Assembly: GCF_003797825.1 (NCBI RefSeq)
Contig: NZ_RKME01000028.1
Location: forward strand, 1-62,080
Length of the DNA stretch: 62,080 bases
Source of the DNA: Gordonia sp. OPL2
Lineage (GTDB): Bacteria; Actinomycetota; Actinomycetes; Mycobacteriales; Mycobacteriaceae
Direction: 5' to 3'
This document shows positions 42,117 through 51,013 of this stretch, piece after piece (position 1 is the first letter of the stretch; every line of letters begins with the position of its first letter). The notes below the pieces were generated by a model. The model made no database searches, was not told the DNA's origin, and saw only the letters and a program-made list of their open reading frames with translations. A program made the position numbers and the translations under genes.

Positions 42117-43174
42117 TGAGATTGCCCTCCGATCAAGTTAGCGATCGTCGCCACTTCGTTACCCGTCCTGCAGACGCCGTTGACGGGGGGAGAGGCACAC
42201 GCCGTTCTTAGGGTCTGCAGTGGGACAGACACGGCGAATGCCCGCAGGATCGACTTCGCATCCGGATGCTTGACGATGAGGTCAGCCGTTCGAGCGGCGA
42301 CGGTCGCCAGGATGTTCTCTTGCTTGCCTACTTGCGCGAGGAGTGGAACCGCAGCATCACCAATTGCGAAGATCGGTGGACCGAAGTCGGACGCCAATCG
42401 CGACAGGATGGGGACGAAGGTACCTGCGTACTCTGTTGCGGCGCCGAATGTTTGACCGAAAGCAACAATCACCTCGATTGCGCCGACGAAGTTGTCGAAC
42501 AGCTGGGTCACCTCAGCACTGTTCTCGGTGGCAACACCGGTTAAGGTCGCGAGGTTGGCTACAATTCTGCGTATCTGACCATCACGCCGGGTCGGATCGT
42601 TGATCAGCGTGGCCGAGTCCTTGAGAATGCCAGAGATATCGCCCTGGGTTCCCTCCATGTTCTTGGAGACGAGCGTGAGCGCCTGGAGAATCGCATCGGT
42701 GTCACGTCCGCCGTCCTTGACGAGTTCATCGGAAAGAGTGCTGATCGCGTCGAGCGTTTGACTAATCCCCAGTGGAGTCCTGGTTTTGTTCAGTGGTATG
42801 CACTTGGCCGACTCGTAATGCTCTCCGCCGCGATAGGGATGGGTGAACTCGATTTGTCTTTCGGTGACAATCGAGGTGGACACCAGGGTGGCCCCCACAT
42901 CCGCGGGAAGCGGCACGGTCTTGTCGATCCGCATGTCGACACGCACGCCCCTCTGGCCCTCCTCGTGAATGCCTACGACCCTGCCCACCTTCTTGCCGAG
43001 CATCGCGACGGAGTTGCCTTCGTACAGACCTGATGCGTCGGAAAACTCCGCACATAGTGGCCGCGTGTCGTCGTCGGCTGTCGCATAGTTGATTCCTACG
43101 GCCGCGATCACTACTGCCAGTGTGACGATGGTGGCGATCGGGATCAGATGCTGACGCATCCGCTCTGTCAGCAT
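42113..43174 (-). CDS. mceD: Mce family protein, MceD position (mce2)
   Basis: A 353-residue Mce subunit: transmembrane helix (IPIATIVTLAVVIAAVGINY), Mce domain (RPLCAEFSDASGLYEGNSV, MLGKKVGRVVGIHEEG, IVTERQIEFTHPY) and a helical region. Two Cys at the C-terminus (RTACASPPVNGVCRTG) resemble those of MceD1. It overlaps mceC2 by 7 bases and mceE2 by 4. Confidence 0.9.
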   Translation of the reverse strand: MLTERMRQHLIPIATIVTLAVVIAAVGINYATADDDTRPLCAEFSDASGLYEGNSVAMLGKKVGRVVGIHEEGQRGVRVDMRIDKTVPLPADVGATLVSTSIVTERQIEFTHPYRGGEHYESAKCIPLNKTRTPLGISQTLDAISTLSDELVKDGGRDTDAILQALTLVSKNMEGTQGDISGILKDSATLINDPTRRDGQIRRIVANLATLTGVATENSAEVTQLFDNFVGAIEVIVAFGQTFGAATEYAGTFVPILSRLASDFGPPIFAIGDAAVPLLAQVGKQENILATVAARTADLIVKHPDAKSILRAFAVSVPLQTLRTACASPPVNGVCRTGNEVATIANLIGGQSQ

Positions 43175-44163
43175 TCTTGATCACCACTCGGGATGCAGAT
43201 GCGGACAGTCGGTCCAGGACTCGCTGGACCGACCTCTGGAGCGTCGAGAAGAATGCTCAGTCGTCTGGTGATCTGATCGACCTGGGTCAGCGCGTTTGCG
43301 TAGGCGGGCATCTGGGCCGACACCTTGTTCAGAAGGGTCTTGAACTGTTGTACCGATGGTTCTATTCCGTCGCGGTACGCGACAAGCGGTCGGGTCAGTA
43401 GCTTGAAAAGACGGCGCAGATAATCGAATCCGTTCTGGACGTTGGCGATGTCTGGTCCAAGGGTGCGGGCAAGGAAGCTGAGCTGGCGGAGGAAGTCCAC
43501 GAGTACCTGCTTGCGGTTTGCGAGGGCGGCGACGTACTCATCGGACAACGTCATCGTCTTGTCGAGTTGTGCGTACTGACGTTGCAGTAGGTCCATCAGG
43601 CTGCTCGCGTTTTGCAGGGCATCAGGGATATTGGTGTTTCCGTCGGAGAAAGCATTCTGTAGCAGCGCCGCTGTGCGCCGTAGATCAACACCACGCACGT
43701 CACGGAACACCGGTGTGGTTGTCTCAAGCGTGCTGGAAATGTCGTAGGTGCTGCTTGTCTGCTCCAGTGGGATTGCACCGTCGAGGGCCGACGGGCCTGA
43801 ACCTGGGTCGAGGTCCAATACACGTCCACCAATAGGGGTGATGAGACGGACGTTCGCCGTCGCGTCCGACCGAACGGCAATCGAGTCATCCAGCCGGAAT
43901 CGCACGGTGATGAACGTTCCGGTCAGGTCGACTGACGCGACCTTGCCTTTCCTGATCCCGGCGATACGTACCTGGTCGCCGGCTTCCAATCCGCCGGTAT
44001 TGACTAACTTGGCACTGTAGATAGTTTGTCCGGGCGGTGAGATGTACACAGCACCCGCCACGACGAGGCCGGCCACCGTGACCATCGTAACGACTCCCGC
44101 CAGGATGAGGTCGCGCCGACGCTGCGGGCGGTGATGCGGACGCTTATCGAAGAAGCGGGTCAC
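43168..44163 (-). CDS. mceC: Mce family protein, MceC position (mce2)
   Basis: Starting at the GTG at 44163, which overlaps the mceB2 stop (GTGA), the product is 331 residues. A basic tail (RPHHRPQRRRD) precedes the transmembrane helix (LILAGVVTMVTVAGLVVAGAV) and the Mce domain (IYSAKLVNTGGLEAGDQV, RIAGIRKGKVASVDL). The extension to 44238 is mceB2 read in another frame, which decides the start. Confidence 0.9.
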   Translation of the reverse strand: MTRFFDKRPHHRPQRRRDLILAGVVTMVTVAGLVVAGAVYISPPGQTIYSAKLVNTGGLEAGDQVRIAGIRKGKVASVDLTGTFITVRFRLDDSIAVRSDATANVRLITPIGGRVLDLDPGSGPSALDGAIPLEQTSSTYDISSTLETTTPVFRDVRGVDLRRTAALLQNAFSDGNTNIPDALQNASSLMDLLQRQYAQLDKTMTLSDEYVAALANRKQVLVDFLRQLSFLARTLGPDIANVQNGFDYLRRLFKLLTRPLVAYRDGIEPSVQQFKTLLNKVSAQMPAYANALTQVDQITRRLSILLDAPEVGPASPGPTVRICIPSGDQEC

Positions 44164-45173
44164 TGGCACACCACCAGTCGTTGACCCATCAGGGCGATCT
44201 GCGCTGTTCTCGGTAGGTCGAGCACTCCTCGGGCGCACCCTGCCGCCGAGGACGAAGGTGTCGCTTTGGATGTAGTTTCCAGGGCGTCCAGGAGTGGCTT
44301 CAGGAGAACGGCACCGTTCAGTAAGCTTTCTGTATCCCCTGGCTCCCGCACCAATCTCTGATAAATGGCCGCGAAGCTGGTGTCGTAGGTCGACTCGATC
44401 TGCTCACCGGAGAGCACAGTCTTCGCCATCGAACGGTTGACCTCCCGCAGCGAGGCCCTCAGGCGATCGCTCACGCGGCTGAACGCATCGACGATTGACC
44501 CCAATTTGTCTATCAACTCGACCAGTTCGGCGGAGCGCCCCATCAACTGATCAGACACCTGTCCCAGGCTCGTCACAATGTTGGTGATGATCTCTGAACG
44601 CTGGTTCCCGTACTCGGTGATGTTCGCGACTTGCTTCATGACTGGTGCGATACCTCGACCGTCCCCCTGGGCGACCCGTAGCAGGTTCGACTGAAGCTCA
44701 TTGATCTCGGCCGTATTCAATGTATCGAATACTGGTTTGAAACTGTTGAATAGTGTCGATACGTCGAACGACGGGACGGTCTTGTTGAGTGCCACCTGTG
44801 TGATCGACTCCTGGTCGGCGCCTTGTCCGGCATTGATGAGCTCCACATACCGCTGCCCCAGCAGGTTTTGGTAACGGACGGCGGCAGTCGTCGCGGGGGT
44901 AATCGAGACGCCGTCGTCCAGTTGGAAACGGACGATCGCTGTTGATCCCTTCAGGTCGACAGCCGTTACATATCCCACCTTCACTCCAGCGAGTCGTACC
45001 CCGTCGCGGGGCTTGAGTCCGGAAGCGTCGGCAAAAACCGCGGAACGCTGCGAACTGGAGGATCCTTCGTTGGTCGGCTGCAGAATCGCGATGATGACAT
45101 ACGTAAGGACGCCGATGACAGCGGTGAACGCGGTGATCTTAATGATTGTGGGTGTCAGAGACCTCAGAGTCAT
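44160..45173 (-). CDS. mceB: Mce family protein, MceB position (mce2)
   Basis: A 337-residue Mce subunit with a transmembrane helix (TIIKITAFTAVIGVLTYVII) and the Mce domain (QRSAVFADASGLKPRDGVR, LAGVKVGYVTAVDLKG, LLGQRYVELINAGQG). C-terminal CARGVLDLPRTAQIALMGQ is typical of MceB. It overlaps mceA2 by 4 bases and mceC2 by 4. Confidence 0.9.
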   Translation of the reverse strand: MTLRSLTPTIIKITAFTAVIGVLTYVIIAILQPTNEGSSSSQRSAVFADASGLKPRDGVRLAGVKVGYVTAVDLKGSTAIVRFQLDDGVSITPATTAAVRYQNLLGQRYVELINAGQGADQESITQVALNKTVPSFDVSTLFNSFKPVFDTLNTAEINELQSNLLRVAQGDGRGIAPVMKQVANITEYGNQRSEIITNIVTSLGQVSDQLMGRSAELVELIDKLGSIVDAFSRVSDRLRASLREVNRSMAKTVLSGEQIESTYDTSFAAIYQRLVREPGDTESLLNGAVLLKPLLDALETTSKATPSSSAAGCARGVLDLPRTAQIALMGQRLVVCQ

Positions 45174-46207
45174 CCCGTGGGCCCCCCCATTCTCAATGCG
45201 CTTTGTAGAGCAGGTGAGGTCTGGACCACCAGTGCTAGCTGGAGCTGGACTCGGTCGCCGAATTTCGGCAAGGCTTTGTCGATGCCATCGAGGATCTGCG
45301 GGATCGTGTACACCGTGCGAACGAGCCCCGAGGCGGATCTGGCGACGGGCCGCGCTAGATCAAGGCCGACGTCTAACAGCGAACTCAGGGCCGGGTAATT
45401 CTTGTCGAGCAGTCCGCCGAGTGCACCGAACAGAACCTTTCCCGTGTCGCCGAGATTGCTTTTCGTGCGATCGATGTTCTGTTGAGTGGCGAAAAAGTCA
45501 GCGATATCGACGTTCTTCAAGACGCCAGGGACGAACGGCGTCATGAAGTCGGCGACTCCGGTGGACAGATTGGCTGCAATTTCTAGGTCCTCCCCGACCG
45601 GCCGTTTCTGGACATCCCGCGTGAGCTTCGCGATCTGGAATACGAGTTTTCCGCTATCAGACATTGCCTGCGAATCCTCGACGATGAACCTCACCACCGC
45701 TTCGAACGAGGGCTGGTCCAGTGCCTCGACCAGCGTGGAGATCTTGCGAACAAGTGTTGACACCGAGGTCTGTTCAGACTGCAACCTGCTTACGTAGACA
45801 CTCCCGCCGGAACCGATGGGCGGTCCGTGTCCAGGATCTACGATTTCCAGTGCCGTCGGTCCCAGTGCGTTTGCCGAAGTGTAATTCACCGTCATGCCCT
45901 GCCGGAGATCTAGGTCGTTGCCGGAACCGGTGAAGTTGATTTTGACCGTCGCGCCACGGTCTCGAACCGAGATGCTCGAGACCTCGCCCACGGTGAACCC
46001 AAGGTACTTCACTTCCGATCCCCCCTTCAATCCGTCGCCTATCGCGTCGGTGTTGATGGTCAACGACGTGTGATCGCTGAAGTCACCGTTAGCGTCACTT
46101 ATCAGTAAGTAGGCAGCTATCGCGCCGAGGATTAAGAGGGCGACCCCCCGAAGGACCAGGTTCCCGTGCGATGGTTCGCGCCCGGACGGATCATGAAAGA
46201 CAGCCAC
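45170..46207 (-). CDS. mceA: Mce family protein, MceA position (mce2)
   Basis: A 345-residue Mce subunit. The transmembrane helix (LVLRGVALLILGAIAAYLLI) is followed by the Mce domain (SLTINTDAIGDGLKGGSEV, YLGFTVGEVSSISV, NALGPTALEIVDPG). It is more divergent than MceA1 and lacks its Cys-containing Pro/Gly-rich tail, so the two transporters probably have different substrates. It starts 9 bases after yrbE2B. Confidence 0.9.
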   Translation of the reverse strand: MAVFHDPSGREPSHGNLVLRGVALLILGAIAAYLLISDANGDFSDHTSLTINTDAIGDGLKGGSEVKYLGFTVGEVSSISVRDRGATVKINFTGSGNDLDLRQGMTVNYTSANALGPTALEIVDPGHGPPIGSGGSVYVSRLQSEQTSVSTLVRKISTLVEALDQPSFEAVVRFIVEDSQAMSDSGKLVFQIAKLTRDVQKRPVGEDLEIAANLSTGVADFMTPFVPGVLKNVDIADFFATQQNIDRTKSNLGDTGKVLFGALGGLLDKNYPALSSLLDVGLDLARPVARSASGLVRTVYTIPQILDGIDKALPKFGDRVQLQLALVVQTSPALQSALRMGGPTG

Positions 46208-46216
46208 TGAACCCCC

Positions 46217-47098
46217 CTACCCAGAAATCCGTACGCCGGAATCGAATCCCCACATCAGAAGTGTCAGAATCATGTCCTCCACGACGATGACGATGAGGCT
46301 CGTGCGGATCGCTCGGCCGGACGCCCGGCCTACCCCCTCAGCTCCGCCTGTGGCGAAGTAGCCCTGATAGCTATGGATAATCACTACGGAAACGACAAAT
46401 ACAAGAACTTTGATGAGCGAGAAGATAAGGTCCTGAGGTTTGAGGAACTGGTCGAAATAGAAATCATAAGTGCCGCCGGATTGGCCGTGTACCTGTGTGA
46501 CGACGAGCTTAGCGGCCGCGAATCCGAGAATAAGCGCGATGATGTACAAAGGAATCACGGTCGTGATCGACGCCACTACGCGAGTGCTGACGACGAAGGG
46601 AATGGGACGTACCGCCATAGCCTCGAGAGCGTCGATCTCCTCGGAAATGCGCATCGAGCCTATCTCAGCTGTCAACCGGCAGCCGGCTTGTGCTGCGAAC
46701 CCGATCGCAGCGATCATTGGCGCAAGCTCTCGGGTGTTAGCGTAGGAAGAGATGAATCCAGTCAGTGAACCCATCCCTACGAGGTCCAGCGAGGCGTAAC
46801 CCTGGATACCGATTGAGGCGCCGACGGCGATGCCGAGGATGGCGAGGACGATGGCCGTTCCACCACCGACCAAGACTGCACCTCTACCCCAGGCGAATTC
46901 TTGTATGTAGAGCAGGGTTTGGCGCCGGTATGTGGTGATGACATGGCGGATGCCGAGGACCGCGGCGATCACAAAGGTCGCGACGTGCCCCAAGCGTTCA
47001 GGTACTTGTGCAACGGGCGCGATCACGGCACCGACCGGCCGGGTGGCGGCGGAGAACCTCCGGGAGGGAACGGTGGTCACGAGGCGTTTCTCATCCAA
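46217..47098 (-). CDS. yrbEB: YrbE-type permease B of the mce2 transporter
   Basis: A 293-residue MlaE/YrbE permease. The coupling motif is CRLTAEIGSMRISEEIDALE; membrane spans include VLVGGGTAIVLAILGIAVG, STRVVASITTVIPLYIIAL and TSLIVIVVEDMILTLLMW. It overlaps yrbE2A by 8 bases. With yrbE2A it forms the membrane channel powered by an MceG-type ATPase not encoded in this window. Confidence 0.92.
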   Translation of the reverse strand: MDEKRLVTTVPSRRFSAATRPVGAVIAPVAQVPERLGHVATFVIAAVLGIRHVITTYRRQTLLYIQEFAWGRGAVLVGGGTAIVLAILGIAVGASIGIQGYASLDLVGMGSLTGFISSYANTRELAPMIAAIGFAAQAGCRLTAEIGSMRISEEIDALEAMAVRPIPFVVSTRVVASITTVIPLYIIALILGFAAAKLVVTQVHGQSGGTYDFYFDQFLKPQDLIFSLIKVLVFVVSVVIIHSYQGYFATGGAEGVGRASGRAIRTSLIVIVVEDMILTLLMWGFDSGVRISG

Positions 47099-47891
47099 TG
47101 GTTTGGGGGACGAACATGGTTGTTAGTTGCGTGATAAAGACATTGATCACGAAGCACGCGACGACACCCAGCACTACGGTGGCATTGACCGAGGTTGCGA
47201 CGCCTTTAGGGCCGCCCTTCGTCGACAGCCCGCGGTGACAAGCAATCGTCACCACGACAAGTCCGAACACAAGCGATTTGCATAGAGCGACAACGATGTC
47301 GGTTACCGATGCGAACGACGCGAACGATGCGACATAGCTGCCGGGTGTGATGCCTTGGACATCGACGCTGATGGCGTAGCCCGCCAGCAGCCCGGTGAAG
47401 ACGATCAGCATGCAGAGCATCGGCGCAGTGATCAACACAGATACGAACCGAGGTGCTACGACGCGCCTGGTGGGGTTGAGTCCGAGTGTCTCCATGGCGG
47501 CAATTTCTTCGCGAATCGTTCGAGCGCCCAAATCAGAGGCAATCGCTGATCCGGCCGCGCCCCCGAGTAGAAGGGCGGTAACGATGGGCGCTCCCTGTTG
47601 AATGATCCCGAGGCCCCCAGCGGCGCCAGCAATTGACGTGGCCCCAACTTGCTGAGTGAGGCTTCCCACTTGTACCGACACGATGACACCGAATGGCACA
47701 GCTACCAGAATCGCGGGCAGAGTCGTCACGACAATAACGAACCAAGTCTGCGATACGGCTTCGCGAAACGGAAACCGTCCCGTAGCAATGTCTACCGCTA
47801 CCCACCGCAGGGCCTGGCCAGCCAAGCCGAGGGTGCTACCGAAAGTGGCGGCGCCGTCCAGGAAACGGTTGGCGCCGGTCCGAGTGGTGAT
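47091..47891 (-). CDS. yrbEA: YrbE-type permease A of the mce2 transporter, unusual start
   Basis: A MlaE/YrbE permease with coupling motif IASDLGARTIREEIAAMETLG and spans FVIVVTTLPAILVAVPFGV and PMLCMLIVFTGLLAGYA. Family-like sequence (TTRTGANRFLDGAATFGST) extends upstream of the first TTG (47825) as far as an ATC at 47891, placed 3 bases after GGAGAGG. Either ATC is the initiator or an ATG has mutated and a TTG now serves; I place the start at 47891 (266 residues). It is the first gene of the mce2-fadD operon and lies behind the TACTGGCAGTA palindrome. Confidence 0.8.
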   Translation of the reverse strand: MTTRTGANRFLDGAATFGSTLGLAGQALRWVAVDIATGRFPFREAVSQTWFVIVVTTLPAILVAVPFGVIVSVQVGSLTQQVGATSIAGAAGGLGIIQQGAPIVTALLLGGAAGSAIASDLGARTIREEIAAMETLGLNPTRRVVAPRFVSVLITAPMLCMLIVFTGLLAGYAISVDVQGITPGSYVASFASFASVTDIVVALCKSLVFGLVVVTIACHRGLSTKGGPKGVATSVNATVVLGVVACFVINVFITQLTTMFVPQTIG

Positions 47892-47961
47892 GGACCTCTC
47901 CTTCCCTCGTACACGGGGTATGCGCCGCTTAATGCTGGTGCGCGTTATGGACGGTACCAGG

Positions 47962-47972
47962 TACTGGCAGTA
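47962..47972. promoter_or_regulatory. Palindromic operator TACTGGCAGTA, mce2/thioesterase promoter
   Basis: This 11-base palindrome TACT-GGC-AGTA, embedded in GGTACTGGCAGTATTACC, lies 71 bases upstream of yrbE2A and 110 bases upstream of the divergent thioesterase. It matches the two boxes at 32269-32295 in arms and spacing. A degenerate half-box (GGTACC) precedes it by a few bases. Confidence 0.65.
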
Positions 47973-48081
47973 TTACCTATAGTGTTTACAGAAAGACCGT
48001 GTCGGGACCTGCTCCCACACCTCATCGACCCCCGCACCCTGTTTGAGTAGGTGGCGGCTTAGTAAGGACAACGATCAGAAG

Positions 48082-48558
48082 ATGACCTCAGAAGCAAGAC
48101 TGCCGGCGCACTCGTCCCAGTGCATGGGCTGCGGAAGCGAAAACCCCCACGGACTTCAACTTGAGGTCTACCGGAGTGGCGAGCGGGTGTACGCCGATCA
48201 CACCTTCGACGAGAGGCACCTTGGCGCGCCCGGGTTGGCGCACGGCGGAGCGATCTCGGCCGCTTGCGACGACATCATGGGTTTCACCCTGTGGATCGCG
48301 CGGACCCCCGCGGTGACCCGCACCCTGACCGTCGAATACCGTCAGCCGGTCCCTCTGCACACTCCCATTCGCCTCTCTGCTTGGATTGACCACGAGTCGG
48401 ATCGCCTACTGCACATCGCGGCCGTTGGATCGTTCGATGATCGAACGTATTTCACCTCTAGCGGTGTCTTCGTCAAGGTCGACGTCGCTCATTTTCGACG
48501 GTATGCCGACCTATCAACAATCGATGACTTCTTCGCCAACTTCACGCGTACAGACTGA
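48082..48558 (+). CDS. PaaI/hotdog-fold thioesterase
   Basis: A 158-residue hotdog thioesterase: the N-terminal CMGCGSENPHGLQLEVY pattern, active-site loop LAHGGAISAACDDIMGF, and the strand YRQPVPLHTPIRLSAWI. It would hydrolyse acyl-CoA to free acid and CoA. The ATG at 48082 is followed by a frame identical in pattern to a truncated paralogue at 60016. It is divergent from the mce2-fadD operon across the palindrome, so ligase and thioesterase may be controlled together. Confidence 0.85.
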   Translation: MTSEARLPAHSSQCMGCGSENPHGLQLEVYRSGERVYADHTFDERHLGAPGLAHGGAISAACDDIMGFTLWIARTPAVTRTLTVEYRQPVPLHTPIRLSAWIDHESDRLLHIAAVGSFDDRTYFTSSGVFVKVDVAHFRRYADLSTIDDFFANFTRTD

Positions 48559-48635
48559 CGCCGCAGGGGGGACTGTCGCTGATTCGGTGTAAGTGGTTTG
48601 ATCGCCCCCGGCGTGGGGCAGGAGGAATCACGACG

Positions 48636-49338
48636 ATGACCGACACAGTCGAGGGCGTGGATGCCCTGGTGGCAGGGCCAGTTGAGACTGGTCAAGAACA
48701 CGATGTCACCACCGCGGATGAGGTGCGTGAGTGAGTAGCCGGCCGATCTACGCCGCGATCGGGGTTGATCTCGATGGGCACAAAGACATCCTCGGCATGT
48801 GGGCTGGCGACGGCGGCAGCGAGTCGGCCACGTTCCGGCGGGCGGTGCTCACCGACCTCAAGAACCGGGGTGCCAGGGGCATCTTCTCCCTTGTCTGTGA
48901 CGGCTTGAAAGGGTCGCCCGACAGTGTGTCTGCCGCGTTTCCGTTGGCCACGGTACAGACGTGCATCATCCATTTGATCCGGAACACCTTCAAGTACGCC
49001 TCCCGCAAGTATAGGGACAAGATCAGCGCCGATCTCAGACCGATCTACACCGCGCTGACCGCCGCTGAGGCCCGGCTGCGATGGGAGGAATTCGCTGAGA
49101 AGTGGGGCACGCCGTACCCGGCGATCGTGACCCTGTGGGAGAGTGCGTGGGAGGAGTTCATCCCGTTCCTTGACAACGACGTCGAAATTCGACGAGTGTT
49201 GTGCTCCACCAACGCTATCGAAAGTCTCAACGCCCCGCTAGCGGCGTGCGGTGCGCGCTCGAGGGCACTTCCCGAACGAGCAGTCCGCACTCAAAACGCT
49301 CTACCTGGTGACGCGGTCGTTGGATCGATCCCGAAGGG
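48636..49338 (+). pseudogene. IS256-family transposase, internally deleted and frameshifted
   Basis: A start-like frame (MTDTVEGVDALVAGPVETG) at 48636 stops at 48734. It is followed by a separate frame from 48731 encoding the IS256 core (RPIYAAIGVDLDGHKDILG, SLVCDGLKGSPDSVSAAFP, QTCIIHLIRNTFKYA, STNAIESLNA). The middle of the N-terminal domain is deleted, and after SLNA the frame shifts; the continuation GHFPNEQSALKTLYLVTRS is in another frame ending near 49340. An IS21 end abuts it at 49339. It is dead. Confidence 0.82.
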
Positions 49339-49673
49339 TATGTTGACGGCGCCTGAAAACTGACCCCCTGACGACGGGTGAATTTTGACCCCCGTCTTGT
49401 TAGGAGGGTGATTTCAGTGGAGCAGTGGGCGGAGATCCGCCGTTTGCATCGCAGTGAGGGTGTGCCGATCAAGGAGATCGCGCCGGTTGGGGGTGGCCCG
49501 TAACACGGTGCGGGCGGCGTTGGCCTCAGACACCGCGCCGAAGTACTCGCGACCGGCGAAGGGCTCGGTGGTCGATGCGTTCGAACCGCAGATCCGGGCG
49601 TTGTTGCGGGAGTATCCGACGATGCCGGCGACGGTGATCGCGGAGCGGATCGGGTGGACGAGATCGTTGACTG
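49339..49673 (+). pseudogene. istA: IS21-family end with istA N-terminal fragment
   Basis: The terminus TGTTGACGGCGCCTGAAAAC followed by TGACCCC-type repeats is an IS21 end like that at 128. The frame VEQWAEIRRLHRSEGVPIK then continues, after a shift near 49485, as VARNTVRAALASDTAPKYS and ends at WTRS, the N-terminal HTH of IstA. IS3-C abuts at 49674 and removes the rest. Confidence 0.8.
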
Positions 49674-49677
49674 TGAA

Positions 49678-50670
49678 TCACCCCAAGTTTTGTGCCGCCT
49701 CCAATGTGGGGGTTTGCTCGGTGGTGAGTCCAGCGTAGTAGCTGGCCTCGTACTCGTTGGGTGGGATCAGGCCGATGCTCGAGTGCAGCCGGCTGCAGTT
49801 GTACCAGTCGACCCACGCTGCGGTGGCGTACTCGACGTCGGCGATGGTCTTGTAGGGGCCCTGGTGGAAGATCGTCGTGCGGATGCACTCGGTCTTGTAG
49901 AGGCCGTTCGCTGATTCGATCAGCGCGTTGTCGTAGGCATCTCCCACCGATCCGATCGACGCAGAGATACTCTCCAGTGAGAGTTTCTGCGTCAACCGTG
50001 TTGACGTGTACTGCGATCCTGCATCCGAATGGTGTATCAGCTCACCATCTTTGACAGGATGACCATCGCGGTCACGTTGCCATAGCGCCATCCGTAGAGG
50101 GATGGTCACCAAGGTGGCGTCCTTGCTCGTGGAGGCATGCCAGGCCACGATCTTGCGGGAGAACACATCGATGATGAACACGACGTACACCCATCCGGAC
50201 CACGTTCGGACGTAAGTGAAGTCGGTGACCCACACACGGTTCGGTTCGGCAGCACAGAACGTGCGGTTCAACAGGTCTCCGGCCCGGATTCCATCCGTGG
50301 ACGGGATCGTTGTTCGGATACCTTTGGAACGACGAATACCATTGAGGTGCAACATCTTCATCGCGCGGTCCACCGCACCGTAGGACACCCCTGGCATGCT
50401 GGTGCGGTCCAGAAGTGCACGCATCTTCACGCGTCCGTAGAGCCCTTCCGGGGTGAGCCGCCGCCGTCCCTGGTGATCGACCCGCCACGCGACCTCACGC
50501 ACCGCATCGACAGTCTGGGCGTCGCTGATGGTGCGTGCGGCGGGCCGACGCGAACGCCAGGCCCGATAGGTGCGTGCGGCGATCTGGCAACCCTGCTCCC
50601 GCAGGACTCGGCAGATCGACTCGACCGCTACACCTTCAGCTCGCATCGTGTCGATGAACGCGATGATCAT
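49678..50670 (-). CDS. IS3-family transposase OrfB (IS3-C)
   Basis: A complete 330-residue OrfB: HTH_21-like ARTYRAWRSRRP region, rve core with D in VTDFTYVRTWSG, D in HHSDAGSQYTS and E in NALIESANGLYKTE, and the terminal WVDWYNCSRLHSSIGLIPP. It starts with ATG overlapping the orfA stop, the normal IS3 arrangement for OrfAB frameshifting. All catalytic residues are present, but orfA is interrupted by IS3-B. Confidence 0.9.
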   Translation of the reverse strand: MIIAFIDTMRAEGVAVESICRVLREQGCQIAARTYRAWRSRRPAARTISDAQTVDAVREVAWRVDHQGRRRLTPEGLYGRVKMRALLDRTSMPGVSYGAVDRAMKMLHLNGIRRSKGIRTTIPSTDGIRAGDLLNRTFCAAEPNRVWVTDFTYVRTWSGWVYVVFIIDVFSRKIVAWHASTSKDATLVTIPLRMALWQRDRDGHPVKDGELIHHSDAGSQYTSTRLTQKLSLESISASIGSVGDAYDNALIESANGLYKTECIRTTIFHQGPYKTIADVEYATAAWVDWYNCSRLHSSIGLIPPNEYEASYYAGLTTEQTPTLEAAQNLG

Positions 50671-50952
50671 CGATTGCGGGGGTCGAGTTCCCCCGCGAAG
50701 AAAGTCGTCGCCGCTTTCAACACCGCCACGTCCTCACGCAGTTGCCGGTTCTCGGCCTTGAGCTTCTTGATCTCGGCCGATTCCTCCGAGGTCACGCCCG
50801 GGCGTTGCCCGGTATCGACTTGATTCTGCACCGCCCACCGGCGGACCGATTCCTTCCCAACGCCGACCTGCTTGGCCACAGCCTCGGCCGCCGCTGTCAG
50901 CGACGCATACTCACCACCATGGGTCTGCAACAACCGCAACGCCCGCTCACGG
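50667..50952 (-). pseudogene. IS3-C orfA, main part (5' end displaced to 55249-55286)
   Basis: The minus-strand frame from 50952 encodes RERALRLLQTHGGEYASLT, the HTH segment VGVGKESVRRWAV and the leucine zipper SAEIKKLKAENRQLREDVA, ending in GELDPRNR. Its start codon and first residues were carried away by the IS3-B insertion and lie 4.3 kb to the right. Confidence 0.88.
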
Positions 50953-51013
50953 TGAACGTCCCCGGGTTTGGTGCACACCTCTTGTGGTTCCCCCGGAATC
51001 GTGGAGGACTCCT

